Assembly (NCBI GenBank): GCA_026168455.1 | Contig: CM047425.1 | Location: forward strand, 87,795,580-87,859,579 | Origin: Theocolax elegans | Lineage: Eukaryota > Arthropoda > Insecta > Hymenoptera > Cerocephalidae | Direction of reading: 5' to 3' | DNA length: 64,000 nucleotides | Shown: positions 24,947 through 36,260 of the stretch, in pieces | How positions within the stretch are numbered: the first letter of the stretch is position 1 | How the letters are laid out: the number at the start of each line of letters is the position of its first letter | Translations under genes and position numbers: made by a program | The notes under the pieces: model-generated | The model's database searches: none | The model's input: the letters and a program-made list of their open reading frames with translations, nothing else | What the model was told of the DNA's origin: nothing

Positions 24947-25294
24947 CCCTATTTCTGCCATTTTCTTTTCCTGTTTCCCATCTTGATTTTACCCCTATCG
25001 ACTTGCATAAGGGCTATGCCTCGTGCTGTGCACGTGAGGAATAAAAAACCTTCCTCGGGACGGCCGGTGTATTGAAACAATCTGTTGGGGTGTTTGGATC
25101 ACATTGTATAGGCTTAAGTATTCAAACCGTATGCTCTACACCTCCCACACACATTATGGAGTGAACAAAAGCGTTCAACTGATCCCGATAGCCACACGAG
25201 GATAGGTCACCCATCCATGTACTAACCACACCGAATCTGCTTAACTTTCATTATCGGCCGAGGTGTGTCTCCGCCACTCCGTCACCGTATCGGT
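24947..25294 (-). mobile_element. 5S-rRNA-headed SINE, old copy
   Basis: Read on the minus strand from 25,294, the sequence matches the plus-strand element at 50,538: a GTGACGGAGTGGCGGAG start, then a 5S-rRNA-like part containing AAGTTAAGCAG and TACATGGATGGGTGAC. It then shares a non-5S body including AATACACCGGCC and AAGGTTTT. Compared with that copy it lacks a large part near the 3' end and has no poly(A). Only a doubtful TTAGT repeat flanks it. It is therefore an old, decayed insertion. Transcription by RNA polymerase III from the internal 5S-type control region is the known mode of such SINE3-type elements. Confidence 0.85.
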
Positions 25295-27290
25295 TTAGTA
25301 CTATATTGTATTCCTAATTACACTTTACATAGAGAAATTAACTAAATTTTCACCAATTGAAATTTATTTATTTTTAAAGTATTGCTAAACAAATGCGTAT
25401 TTAATTTAAACGAAGACATTAATAATAAAAACAAGCCATTTAGTATTACTAAAATAGCTAAAATATAAATAAAATTAAGATGGTAACTTTCATAAATCTG
25501 ATAGTCAACGATAGATTAAGTAATCGCGATTAAAAATCCACACAATCTACATGTTGTGTAAATAAAGCCAAGAATTAAACGAATATAACGCGTGAAGTCT
25601 CTTCGAAATGAAATGCGTCCGTCTGGACTCGCCGCGAGCTGCAACAATAATAATCCTCAGTGTAAAATCCGAAAGAGTAATGACATTTAATATGCAGGAC
25701 GCACTTTGTTTACCGCGCGATGAGAGAGAACCAAGCATAAACGCCGGAGGAAGAAACGATCCCCTCGACCTTCGCGACTCGATCAACTAAGAATGAGAGG
25801 CAGCGAAAAAGAGAGAAAGAGAAAGGGGATGACCTCTGCTCGACCTCGCGTGAATTCTCTCACGAGCGGAACATTCGTGTATGCGACTTGGCTTTCTATA
25901 CCTGTATTTTCTGCTCCATTGCGGGGGAGGAGCGTACTTCTACCTTTTGTTCATCTTTTGCGATCGGTTCCTTACGTTATGTACCTTTCGCTTGTACAGT
26001 TGATTATCTTTAAGCGTCTTCTCTCTGACTGATTGTGAGTTCGAGAGCTGATTTATATTCGACAATAAGCGGCACGTGGTTTACAATCGTTTTTCTAATT
26101 AATACATTAGCTTACTGCAGCGTGGTGATATGCCGGACGTTTTATTAGCATTTACTTATGATTAATGTTATTTATGAGAATAACGATCATATCGTAGCGC
26201 GTACACAGTTAAACTTTGCTTGTAAATTTATGTACATGTTTTAAGTTTTTATATATGATTAAATATTATATTACACACTTATTGGCTGTTTCTGACCAAG
26301 TTCGGCTGATTTTTTCTAATAACTTTCCACTATGGTGTATAAATAATAAATTAATTAGTTAAGCGCAGTCTAGATCAAGTGACATTGTATACGGTAAAAA
26401 TCTAAGGTAAGTATTTTTATACAATTACTGAGTGAATGAAAAATTAATTAATTTTCCGAAAAGAAAAAAGGAAGTAGATGGAAAACAAAATTAAAGTAGA
26501 GCTCAAATTAGAAATTCAAATAATCACCTGGAATTACTAATAATGAAAGCGGCATTACAAAGACTCCAAAGAGCTTCATTAAACTAACAGTCTTCACGTA
26601 TATCCATATACCGCTTCCCTTACACAAAAAAATTATCAAAAAAATATGAAAGACTCGCTCATTGCCCTTATACACGTCGTCATTTAATCCTTTGCGCGAG
26701 GGTGAGAGAACGCAAAAAAGTAGGTAGGGGACACTAAAAAATCCCATCGCCTCGACTTTAAATCATAAAGACTCGCATTAATTCTGTGTGTGCTTGCGTC
26801 GGTCTCTGGAGCGTAGCTCCCGGGGCGTTATGCCCACCTCCTCCCCTTTTGGTGAAAATCGGGATTAGCAAAGTGTCGACGGTATAAATATTCCGCGCGA
26901 GGGACCGAGCTACACAAAGTGGAAAATCTCTTTTGTAAGCTGGCTCAGTGTTTTCGCTTCCACCGAGGCTTTCGCTTATGTTTTAATATTCGCGAGTGGA
27001 GAGGCGAACAAACCGGCCGAGCCATGGAAAAAGGCTGAAGAGGAAGCACGTGTAGAGATCAGCGGGTGTGCTTAAACTTACTCGGGTGCCTGATAAACTC
27101 CATTAGTTAAATTTTTCGATAATTTCAATTTTTATATACTTTTTCTTCGGGTATTAAAATGTTTTCTTAATTATCTTAATTAATTGTGTCAAATTATCCA
27201 TGTACAAGTGAATATGAGTAATAATAGCATTAATTGATAAATTAAAAAAGAAACTATTGATCGTTGTTAATTTTCTATATACATTACTAT
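25295..27290. other. Mixed spacer with CpG hills
   Basis: CpG-richer at 25,560-26,000 and 26,690-27,090. Overlapping frames on both strands at 25,547-26,032 and 26,508-26,747 lack family signatures. CTAAG|GTAAGT at 26,406 is a strong donor but the acceptor 38 bases upstream has almost no pyrimidine tract. No gene is called. Confidence 0.45.
26883..26915 (+). promoter_or_regulatory. TATA-box candidate
   Basis: TATAAATA at 26,883-26,890 follows a GC-rich stretch and is followed by GC-rich sequence. About 28 to 30 bases downstream is GCTACAC, a poor initiator. TCAGT, the insect initiator core, is further away near 26,945. A core promoter is possible but unproven. Confidence 0.2.
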
Positions 27291-27291
27291 A

Positions 27292-27862
27292 CAGTGTGTT
27301 AAAACCGATCGGAATATGCACCATGCGATAGAGCGCAAAATTCTAAGTTAAATATCCCTGATAAGTCAGAGTTCAGATTTCTCGCAATTAATTATTGAAA
27401 ATTGCGAAAATTAGTCAATGAGTGCATTGCACCACCAGACAAAAGCTGAAGGGTTCTTCGAAGTAGGGTATTTTGACGACTTTTAAGTACTTACTTTCCC
27501 TTCTATTGCCATGGTAATAAAAAATAAAGAAACACAACAATTAGATTTTTTAATGCATATTTACTTATATCTTATCTTAGAAATAAGAAAACGAATAAGT
27601 CCAATTTAATATTGCGTTTATCGATTTTCGGTTATTATGGCAAAAATGAATAACGTATTGAATAGCCGCTAAGACTTCTCACTTCGAGGAACACCCCAGC
27701 TATTGTCTGGTAATACGAATCGATCACTTGCTAATGTTTGCAATTTTTAATAATTAATTGCGAGAAATCACTCAACTTCTTAAGGATTTTACACTATAAG
27801 CATTAAATACGCTGCGCTCTATCGCGCGGTGCGCATAGAATCCGATATTTTTTAACACCCTG
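27292..27862. mobile_element. Foldback MITE, TA-flanked (Tc1/mariner-type ends)
   Basis: The two halves are inverted copies of each other. The left end is CAGTGTGTTAAAA and the right end, on the other strand, is CAGGGTGTTAAAAAA. Both sides are bounded by TA (27,290-27,291 and 27,863-27,864). A 21-bp block is identical in both arms (27,376-27,396 and 27,749-27,769), as is GCGATAGAGCGCA near the ends. Related sequence continues to about 27,525 on the left and 27,630 on the right, so each arm is about 250 bp around a short loop. No transposase is encoded. TA target use and CAGKGTGTTAAAA ends fit a non-autonomous Tc1/mariner-superfamily element, an assignment by end structure only. Confidence 0.85.
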
Positions 27863-27864
27863 TA

Positions 27865-29720
27865 TAATTACATTATAACAATGCTTATTAATAAAAAAAA
27901 CTTTTCTCACAATTTTTTTAGCACAAGTAAAACGGCAGGCTCTAGATAATACAGAGCATCGTAATGAATTATGCAAACGATAGTAGAACGTTATAACCCA
28001 TGCACTTCCATTAAGTATTTTCAACCGTATAAAAAAATCATCCCTCCATTATTTTTAAAGCCTAATCAACACCTTGTAGGGTCAATTTATGCTCATGCCC
28101 TTGATAGAGCCGTTACATTATAAAACGTAGGTAAACACACGTTGCGCACTAGCCTGTGCGCGAAATTCATTCGAGCCCGCAAACACTCAAGGCAAGCTTG
28201 CGAATTAAGCTGCCATAGGGTAGCCTTCCTCTCACTTGGCACAATGGACGCACGGAAATGTATCAAAACAAACGAAATAGAGCTGTTTTGACAAGTGTTC
28301 TGTACGCGTACCAGTCTCATATTCGAAAATACATGGCCATTCGAAATTGAGCCAAGTATACACGTGCAACAAGCTAGGGGTATTTACTTTTTTCTTTTTA
28401 TGTCTCTCTACAAGGGAGTTTCGATTTGCTTAGTATTAGATGGGTGTTAAATCTTACATTTCATTTTTTAAAGGCGCATAATCTTCCTATTATACACGTT
28501 TTATAAACTGCTTGATATACAATGGTCTCAACTATATATTTTCTTTTGAATGAAGCCTATGTGCATTGCCATCAAAGATAATTTAATCAAGATTACAAAT
28601 TTAAACTATTAATAATAACAGTATTAAGTAATAATTAAGAAATAATATATTGCTTCTTCACTTACCAAATGTTTCAAAAATATAAACAACTAAAACAAAA
28701 AAAAATTATTTCTAGCGATGGTATTAATATTATTTTCAGAATGTAAACAATGAATTATTCGCTTTAGAATTCATAGTTTATATGTCTTCTGCAAAGTTAA
28801 CATACACTAGAAACTATATAAGTAAATTTCGAGCAGTTGCTGAAAAAAAGCACAATAACATAAGTCTATAGAAAATAAAGATTAAAACTCTTTTTGCGAC
28901 TAGGGCTTGAATGAAGCGAGACAGGACGATTTAATGCTCGAAAGCGATACACATACATACACATACACATCAGCGCCTGTAGATTGCCGGTATGAAAACA
29001 CGAGAAAGGGCGGTTGAGTCCAGCGAAGCGCTGTAGGAAGAAGCGGTGAAAGCGCCGCTAAAAGGGAATTTGAGCACGTTCAACCCTGGTTTTCTCTCTT
29101 GACGAAGGTACGAGAAGAGCGACACTTATAATTCACAATTCATGTAAACGAGCGTATACCTCGTGTGCGAGTACGAGCGCGTTTATTTAAATCCGGAATA
29201 CTCCCAAGTGCATTGCAGCCCCTTCGTATAATTGTTTTTTTTCACCATTGTACCTACCGATACGCCTTCCCTAATATTTTCTCTCTCTTTTTTTTATTTA
29301 ATTTGGTATTACGACGCCTTTTACGAGCTCGTCCACGTTAAAATGTAATGCTTTGTTTAGCTGCGAATGCGCGGTAGCCGCGGGGATGGATAATTAACGT
29401 TTTAATTAGCCCACCTTACCTTTGAGCGCCAAAGAAACGATTCATTTCGAGCGAAAATTTATATTCCAAGAGAAAGAAAGAGATAGCTTGCAAGCTCACG
29501 AGAGATAGCATTGCGCCATTCAGTCTGTTTCGCCGCTTATTGCTGGAGGGAGCATTGCTAGAGAAAACGCTAATTAATATTTAATTATTCTTTTGTAATG
29601 CGCATTCTCAGGCAAGTCCGAGCTTTTGTAACCTTCTTCGCCACGAACTGTACTATTTTTGCATTATGCCTTTTATGACGCCGTTATTCTTCATGTCTTG
29701 TTAATTCATTTTGTCCTTCC
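27865..29720. other. Mixed spacer
   Basis: Mostly AT-rich to 28,880, apart from a somewhat GC-richer part at 28,080-28,320. Then a CpG-richer hill follows (28,900-29,720), with an (ACATAC)n run near 28,950-28,968. Minus frames at 27,803 and 28,093 are short and unremarkable. No gene supported. Confidence 0.5.
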
Positions 29721-30299
29721 CGTCCATGGCATAGTTTTTAATTTTCTAAAAATTAGATCGATTACATTGAATTTTGATTATTACAATTAACTATGTTTTA
29801 CAACATCTTAGATTTTATTTTACCATCAACCCATTATAATTTTAAAATAGTATAGGTATTTCATCACAAATGCTGTTATTTTAAAGTTAAAATATTTTTG
29901 CATTAATTATCTCAAAGCTAAAATATTCTCTTTTACACTTTATTAATAAATAATCTATAAATTAATTATAAAACAGATTTTTTTTGTTTCACATTCATAT
30001 TCTACACTTTATTTTCTTTAAGAAAATCTAAAATTTTAGAATTCTATCAAAAACAAGTATTATTCTTTCAATTGATTTTCTGGTAACAATATAAATTATA
30101 ATCAAAATAGATACTTCACATATATCTAACAAAAGCTTTTTAAACTCATTTTTATTAAAAATGTATACTCCATTCAATGTATGAAATCTTTTTAAATTTT
30201 ATATTTCATCTTCATTGATTAAATACATGATGGTTAGGTTACAAAAAATAATTAAAATCTATCTATTTATAAAATTAACTTAAGATAACCAAGCGTCTT
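29721..30299. other. AT-rich spacer
   Basis: Very AT-rich. No gene, RNA or repeat signal was found. Confidence 0.6.
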
Positions 30300-30703
30300 A
30301 ATTAGATACCGTCACATACCCAATTGTTGATCAATTAAGGCAAATCTGTACGTTCATAGAATAATCTTATGTTAAAAAGGCTAATAATTGTATATATTTT
30401 GACGCATGCAGAAAGTATAAGTATTAAACTTCCTTTTAGCCATCTCAGAAAAACAAAATAGCTGCCATTTTTAAAGTAAGCAAGAATCTAAGAAAAAAAA
30501 GCGGGAAGTACCAATTTCTGATCAGTAAATTTTCGGTACATATACCACTTTCTATTTGAGTCAAATAACCAATTATTGATTGTTTAACCTTCAAATTGTG
30601 CGTAGCAACGTTTAGATTTATGTAAATCCTATTATTTTATTGAAATAATACACTGATCAGAAATTGGTTCATGATCAACAATTGGGTACCTTACGGTAAT
30701 TAG
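30300..30703. mobile_element. Inverted-repeat relic with repeated CCAATT..TGATCA motif
   Basis: ACCCAATTGTTGATCA at 30,318-30,333 is mirrored by TGATCAACAATTGGGT at 30,672-30,687. ACCAATTTCTGATCAGT at 30,510-30,526 is mirrored by ACTGATCAGAAATTGGT at 30,652-30,668, and a related copy lies at 30,568-30,583. The outer flanks AATTAGATACCGT and ACGGTAATT are also inverted. The nested symmetric array suggests a non-autonomous DNA element with repeated transposase-binding-like sites. No coding capacity or clear target duplication is seen. Confidence 0.5.
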
Positions 30704-31320
30704 AAAAAGATTATGCATAGAAAATTTTATTTATCTAAGAAAAGTTATAACCACACTTGATAATTCATATTTAATTAATATTTAAAAATTATGTATCAAA
30801 AGCTTATCAGTAAGTAAAAATCTAATAATTTGGTACACCTCATTATCTAATTATAATTTCACAATAATTTACATACCCTTACTTCCCAAAGGACGTAGAT
30901 TTTGTTATAATTACTTCAGTACAAATTTAAGCTGCGTTAAATGCTTTACTTGTTCTGTCTTAATTTCACTAACAAAGGAATAATGATCAAAATTTTATAC
31001 TCTAAGATTTAACGTATCAAATAAAGTTAAGCAGTGTAATTCAACGATCACAACACGAATAAAAATAATTAAAAATAACCACCATAAACATTTTGTATAA
31101 AATTAAACGCTTATAGATATTGTATTAGTTATAAAACGAGTGGGAAATTTAAAGTGATTTTTTTTAAATGCATGGGAAAAAAGAACATGGGATCGAGTAG
31201 AAAAACAAATTACCAAAAAGAAAGCGTAAATATAATGAAGGTATGTTAATATTCTAAGAACGCGCAAACCCGACGACGCGGCCTTGTCGTTGCAAGCTTT
31301 CGATCATCAGGCGCGAGACA
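30704..31320. other. AT-rich spacer ending in a small CpG spot
   Basis: AT-rich to about 31,255, then a short CpG-rich spot (31,258-31,318) immediately before the small frame at 31,325. Nothing else is seen. Confidence 0.55.
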
Positions 31321-31324
31321 TATA

Positions 31325-31525
31325 ATGAAGTTAATTAACGCCTTGTTCGCGATAAAATGGAAGCAACTACCTTCCAAGTACATTATATGCGAAAAAGTTG
31401 AAAAAACTAAAAAAGTTATCGAGACGATGCGTAAGTTGAGTTATACCGTTCACAGAGTCAATTATTTATTCATTCTTTCGAAAAGCCAAAAGGAAATAGA
31501 GGTAGGAATAATGAGAGACATATAG
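31325..31525 (+). CDS. Small unassigned open frame
   Basis: An ATG-started 66-codon frame directly after a CpG-rich spot, reading MKLINALFAIKWKQLPSKYI at its start. It is Lys-rich, soluble-looking and lacks any motif I know. A GTAAGT lies inside it near 31,432, so it might instead be an exon ending there. It ends about 25 bases from the 3' end of the LINE remnant. Chance is quite possible. Confidence 0.15.
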   Translation: MKLINALFAIKWKQLPSKYIICEKVEKTKKVIETMRKLSYTVHRVNYLFILSKSQKEIEVGIMRDI

Positions 31526-31770
31526 CAATAGATAGAGGTATTTGAAAAACTTTATTTGATCAAGAAATAGTCCCTAGGGGTAGATACCCTGTGGTCACAG
31601 CCAAGAACACAATAGTAAAAAAGACTAAAATAGAGTATAAAGAATAAAGACTAAAAATTATAACTAAATAAACGATAACACTTAAAACTTAAGCTTTAAA
31701 ACTTGAAAACTTAACACAAAGTATATTAACCGATAATAATAAAGATAAGATTAAAAAGCGAATTGTAAAG

Positions 31771-31970
31771 AGGATCGCGGTTCCATAGGGAGGACAGGAA
31801 ACTGTAATTATTAGACTAATTACAGTGACCGATGATATCTTCCGATGGACACAAGCACCACTGTTTCAACTACATGTGCTTTGTTTACAGACACACCGTT
31901 CACCTCCGTCGCTGATTAGCCCTGGCAGCATAAATAGAGCGACGTTAAATAACAAAAAAAAAAAAAAAAG
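31771..31970 (+). mobile_element. Nested short retroelement with poly(A)
   Basis: A plus-strand segment ends in GAGCGACGTTAAATAAC followed by a 16-A tail (31,954-31,969). AAGCGAATT stands both before it (31,756-31,764) and after the tail (31,971-31,979), a likely target duplication. It lies inside the minus-strand LINE remnant and so inserted later. Its 3' end is shared with the SINE at 40,355-40,545. It contains a 10-bp-stem hairpin (31,801-31,826). It may be a 5'-truncated LINE copy or a SINE. Confidence 0.6.
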
Positions 31971-32489
31971 AAGCGAATTTACAAAATTTAAATTAAAAAC
32001 AATAGTAGTAAGTTAGATTGACTAAGGAATCAGGAAAAGATAAACTCTAAAAAATCATGAGGTCTGGTAGCTAATCGGCGGTTAGATCCGATAAAGGAAA
32101 TGAATGAGTTTCTTCGTGGCTATCCTAAAATCCCATGTTGCCTGATCGAGTCCAAGTAAGTGATTGACAAGATGTTGTTTAAATGAAGAGGATAAAAGAG
32201 GGTCAAAATCACTAAAGAACAGGGAGTTGATGATTTAGGTGGTGGCAATGAAATATGATGAGGGATTAAAAAAGATGACGAGTGAATTAACGTATGACAG
32301 ATGAGGAATCAACAACTTTGATGAAATGTTGGGCAAGACAAAGATGCGAGTTAATTTTCAGACGTCCGCTGTACTAGTACGCTCGAGTTCCGAAACGCGT
32401 TACAGTTTTCGTCTACTTGTTTTGGGCAGCAGCCGTCCAAAAATGTCACTCTGACAGAGCCGTCGTCTGAAATGCGCGGTATACACTCT

Positions 32490-33560
32490 TTCTGCCGTTG
32501 TTTTTTTTTTTGGTTAGTTGAGCTGCAATAGGTAGGAAAGTTGCCATTCAAGCATAATCGAAATGTGTCAAGATAAGAGCCTCGATAATATTCTTTCTAG
32601 TACGTTGTCAAAGAGAACATCTGTAGAATCTAAGTGAGCGATAAACCTTGCGTACTCCTTGTGAGATCGACAACACAGCGAGACCAGTACATGGTAGAAA
32701 TGATCCCAATTCTAAATGATTTGATATCATTGGATCTACGTGGGATATGTAAGTCTGACTACCCAGAATCATCAATTAAGTCTTATTGACATTGAGTTTG
32801 AGACAATTTTCAACATTCCAATTTGCGACCACATCCGTGTCCTACGTGAGACATTGGACTCCCTCATGAAAATTTGCGGGATAAAACACGTAATAAACCT
32901 GGATATCGTCAGTAAAAAATCACATGATTTGAGTATTTTAAGGCATGCGATAAATTATTCTTAAAAATAGGAAGCATAATGGATGTAGAACGCTGCCCTA
33001 AGATACACTTGAATTCACCCTGAGTAAGTCCGATAGTATGGTGGCCTCGTCAACTACAGCATGTATGTGACCCACAAGATAATGATAGAACGAGGTGACT
33101 GTCGCATCAGAACAACCCATTTCGCGTAGTCTGTAGAGGAGAGGATTGTGCGCGAGAGTGTCAAAAGCTTTCGAAAAGTCAAACAAGATCAAAATAGTAA
33201 TTTTGCGAGTATCAAGAGCCCATCTTATACTATTAGAAATTTCTAGAAGAACTATTTGGGTGTTATGACCTCGGAGAAATCCTGCTTGCCTGGTTCATAA
33301 TAAGTTGTTACTTTCGAGGTAAAAATAGTGTCATGAACTAACCACTCAATAAGTTTATAGATTTCGGAGAGCTTTGTTTTGGACTGCAGCTTTGAATCCG
33401 AGTAGAAACCAAGAGAAAGTGAATTGTTGAAGATGTCAGCAAGATGATAAGAAATATGAGGTGCTATGAGCTTTGGCATTGGGACTGAAAAGTCCATCAA
33501 TACCAGTAGCTTTGGAAAAGGCCTTAGAAAGAGAGCTAGGTGAATTCCACTGGAAGTGAT
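32490..33560 (-). pseudogene. Reverse transcriptase pseudogene of the LINE
   Basis: In order on the minus strand: SKATGIDG (33,520-33,493), HISYHLADIFNNSLS, WLVHDTIF, a shifted-frame TQIVLLEISNSIRWAL, LFDFSKAFDT (33,190-33,159) and then the usual VPQGS block, whose glutamine codon is TAG (33,000-32,998). Next come FTDD in place of YADD (32,916-32,905), KLNVNKT (32,799-32,779), VRKVYRSLR (about 32,655-32,630) and LILTHFDYA (32,577-32,551). At least three frame changes and several stops are needed to join these. The segment that normally carries the YRPIS motif appears deleted between GFYSDSK and the LSEIYKLIEWL block. The protein cannot be made from this copy. Confidence 0.85.
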
Positions 33561-34513
33561 GATGATGAACTTAAAAAAGAGAGAGAAAGAGAGGGTGGGG
33601 GAGTTGTATTGTTTCTTCGATTTTGTAAGAAACTCGTATTAGAAAACTTGTTTGTATGTTTGTATAATAAATTCCCGAATGAATACTAGAAGTACTCGCA
33701 CAAATAAAAATATTGTGAATAAATAATGAAAATTCGTTGGAGGAAATTGTAGTAAATGCCCTTGTAAAAGTACTACAACACAAATATAAATAAATAAATA
33801 AACACAGACATTCACGCTAGGAAATAGAAAAGTAATATAAACGTCTATAAATATTTAACGATTACCTAAGAAATTGATTAATTTAACCTCTGAAAGCTAG
33901 TATACTGTATTGATTGTCTGAAATATTTATAGTATTAAAACATTCATTATTCAGAATTATAAACAGTTTTACATGTAATGGATTGAGAATAATATCAATC
34001 TTTATTTAAGCAATTATCTACTTTAATATAAATATAAGAATATTTAAAGTAAAATATTTATTCTACAGAATTAGTTAGTAATTATTATTATATTATTAGT
34101 AATTATTTATTGTAAATTTTAGTTAAGTAAGATTTTAAGTTAAACTTTTCACATTTATGAAATATTGAAAAAAAATATTTAATCTATGTTAATTCTTTGA
34201 TACCGTTGATAATATTCGCCAAATACTATAAAATATTTGTAATATAGTAACGACTTAATATACGTAAATAATATGTATAGAATTTAAATATTACTGTTAA
34301 TCATACTAAGATATCAAATATGCAATATTAAAAAAATGTTCATCACATAATATTATTAAATACGATAATTTAACTTTTTTGTAACTTATTTATAATTTGA
34401 CTAAATATTTTGGAAGCAACGTATAAACTACTACTAAGATTTGTATTTACATTACAAATATATTTATATTTATTCAAAGTTTGTATTATTTTCTATTTTC
34501 TTTCTTATTGCAG
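33561..34513. other. AT-rich desert
   Basis: After a GA-rich start (33,570-33,600) the sequence is very AT-rich, ending in a long pyrimidine tract (about 34,480-34,508) that belongs to the acceptor at 34,513. No gene is supported. Confidence 0.6.
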
Positions 34514-34576
34514 TGTAGGCGTGCGTCTGTGTTTACGTCTTTATTGTATAGTCCGTTCAAAAAATCAAATTCATGA
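34514..34576 (+). CDS. Candidate terminal exon after a strong acceptor
   Basis: The acceptor TTTCTTTCTTATTGCAG (ending 34,513) has one of the best pyrimidine tracts in the window. The first frame then reads 20 codons (CRRASVFTSLLYSPFKKSNS) to TGA at 34,574, and AATAAA follows at 34,605-34,610. That is the order expected of a short last exon with polyadenylation. A second frame is also open a little further, so the frame is uncertain. No protein family is recognisable from so short a segment. Confidence 0.22.
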   Translation, partial: CRRASVFTSLLYSPFKKSNS

Positions 34577-34749
34577 AAAATGAATATCAAATCACGCGGC
34601 ACCAAATAAATCTAAAAATGAAAATATAAATGTAAAGATGTAAAGATATATTATTTCGATAATAATCCATAAAATTTAACACGCACTTAACAAAAAGCCG
34701 AGCGATATATTTACAAAGTTTATAGATGTATATGCGTACCCATGGTCTT

Positions 34750-36260
34750 TCTCTTTCGTCCTCGTTAAAGCACAATCGGGAAAACGTAATGCGCGCCGGG
34801 TGATAAGGCGTTATCGGAACGGCGCTCGCGCATTTACGATACCGCCTATCGAGCGAGACAAAAAAAGAGTTACGATCAGTATTGGGGGAGAGAAACGTCT
34901 CGTTTTTGTATGCTGCCGAAAAACACGATCGAACTTCAACGATAAGCGTCTCCTATATAGTAACTGCTGAATCGTTATATTTTACAATTTGATTATGTAT
35001 AGTTTTTAATTTTTTTCGCGGATGAAGTCCGAGGCTTACTTTTTAGGTTATCGATGAATGAAGCTTATACCAATCGAGTGCGACGTGACAGGGTCCTTGT
35101 GCACCTTTTTTTGCTAAAAAGATTTTCAGATATAACTATGTGCGCTGTATGGTCGATTGGAAGTTCTAATCATTTGGATTATACGTAATCTATTTAACGG
35201 CGCGCAAAGTTGGTACTTTATAAATTCAAATTTATTAACGTTTGTATTAACGAGGCTATGCCACCTTAATATACATCTCCATCTTTAGGTAAACTTATAA
35301 TTATCACATTGCGTTAATAAACTGGTCGATTGAATGAGAAGAGTCAAATTTACTTTTATCGATTGTGAATATTACAATCTGTGCTTAACCGAATCCCGTA
35401 AAACTGTATATGTGTTGATACAAAAAATAAATCGTTATATATAGATATACTTATACTTTGATCGTTAAAAACTTTTTATTACTTATAAAATAAAATTATT
35501 TATTGGATTATCTAAAATAGTAATTAATTAAAAATGTATAATTATAGATATCATCAATGTATAGTTTAAACGTTTATTTGTTGGAAATTATTAAATATAA
35601 AATTCGTGTCTGTAAATCAATTGAATACCGATGAGAAGTAATTAAATTTCAAAGATAATCTTTGATCCTTAAATTTTTGCTATACCCACAGAAAGAGAGA
35701 TCGATCAAAGGAGGAAAGTTGCATTATCGAGTACAAGGCTTCCCGAGCGCTACTCCAAGAGTAGTTCCTCCGAGATAACCTCTTAAGGTATTCAAAAACA
35801 AATTAAAGCAATCACAACACTAGCAATCTCTCCGATCTACACAATCTACATATTTAAGCAGCGCTACAAGCCAAATTCTTCAAAGCGTCCCTGTTAAGCA
35901 AGTCTAAGAAATAAAGGAACAACACCGAGAGAGCAAAAAGAAACGCGGGAAATTCAAAGGTACGAATTCAGGCGCCTTGTAACTTTCGTAATAAGAGTCC
36001 GGTAATTGATTAGTCCTGCCGTAGTCGCGAAGACCGAAAAAACAACTCGGAGATCGACTCTTGAGATACGTAGTCAAAGATCGCGGATTTGAGAGTCGCT
36101 GCGCGTGGAAATACGGGGAAGGGACGTGTTCAAAGTAAGACGCTGACCGATCGAAGAAACGCTCAAAGAATCGAGGAAGATGAGGAGAGGATAATAATGA
36201 GGAAGGGACCGTTCGACTCGCGCCGCAATTTATCGGAATACGAACTAACGACAAAATATT
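34750..36260. other. CpG hills around an AT-rich core
   Basis: CpG-rich at 34,750-35,110 and purine-rich to CpG-rich at 35,690-36,250, with AT-rich DNA between. The 116-codon minus frame at 35,904-36,254 and the 83-codon plus frame overlap each other; neither has a motif or splice pair. No gene called. Confidence 0.45.

Larger units (their letters stand above)
31550..33560 (-). mobile_element. Degenerate non-LTR retrotransposon (LINE), minus strand
   Basis: The reverse transcriptase and C-terminal parts are recognisable from about 33,560 down to 32,490. They are followed by a 3' untranslated region ending near 31,550 with a CAAATAAAG-type end. No endonuclease or gag-like part is present, so the copy is 5'-truncated. 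It is interrupted by the plus-strand element at 31,771-31,970. Motif style (SKATGIDG, FSKAFDT, HFDYA) suits the Jockey/CR1/L2 assemblage; the exact clade is not resolved. Confidence 0.8.

Noticed and set aside
26366..26412. 38-base micro-exon ending CTAAG|GTAAGT
   Set aside because: The donor is excellent but the acceptor has almost no pyrimidine tract, and 38 bases in AT-rich DNA may be open by chance.
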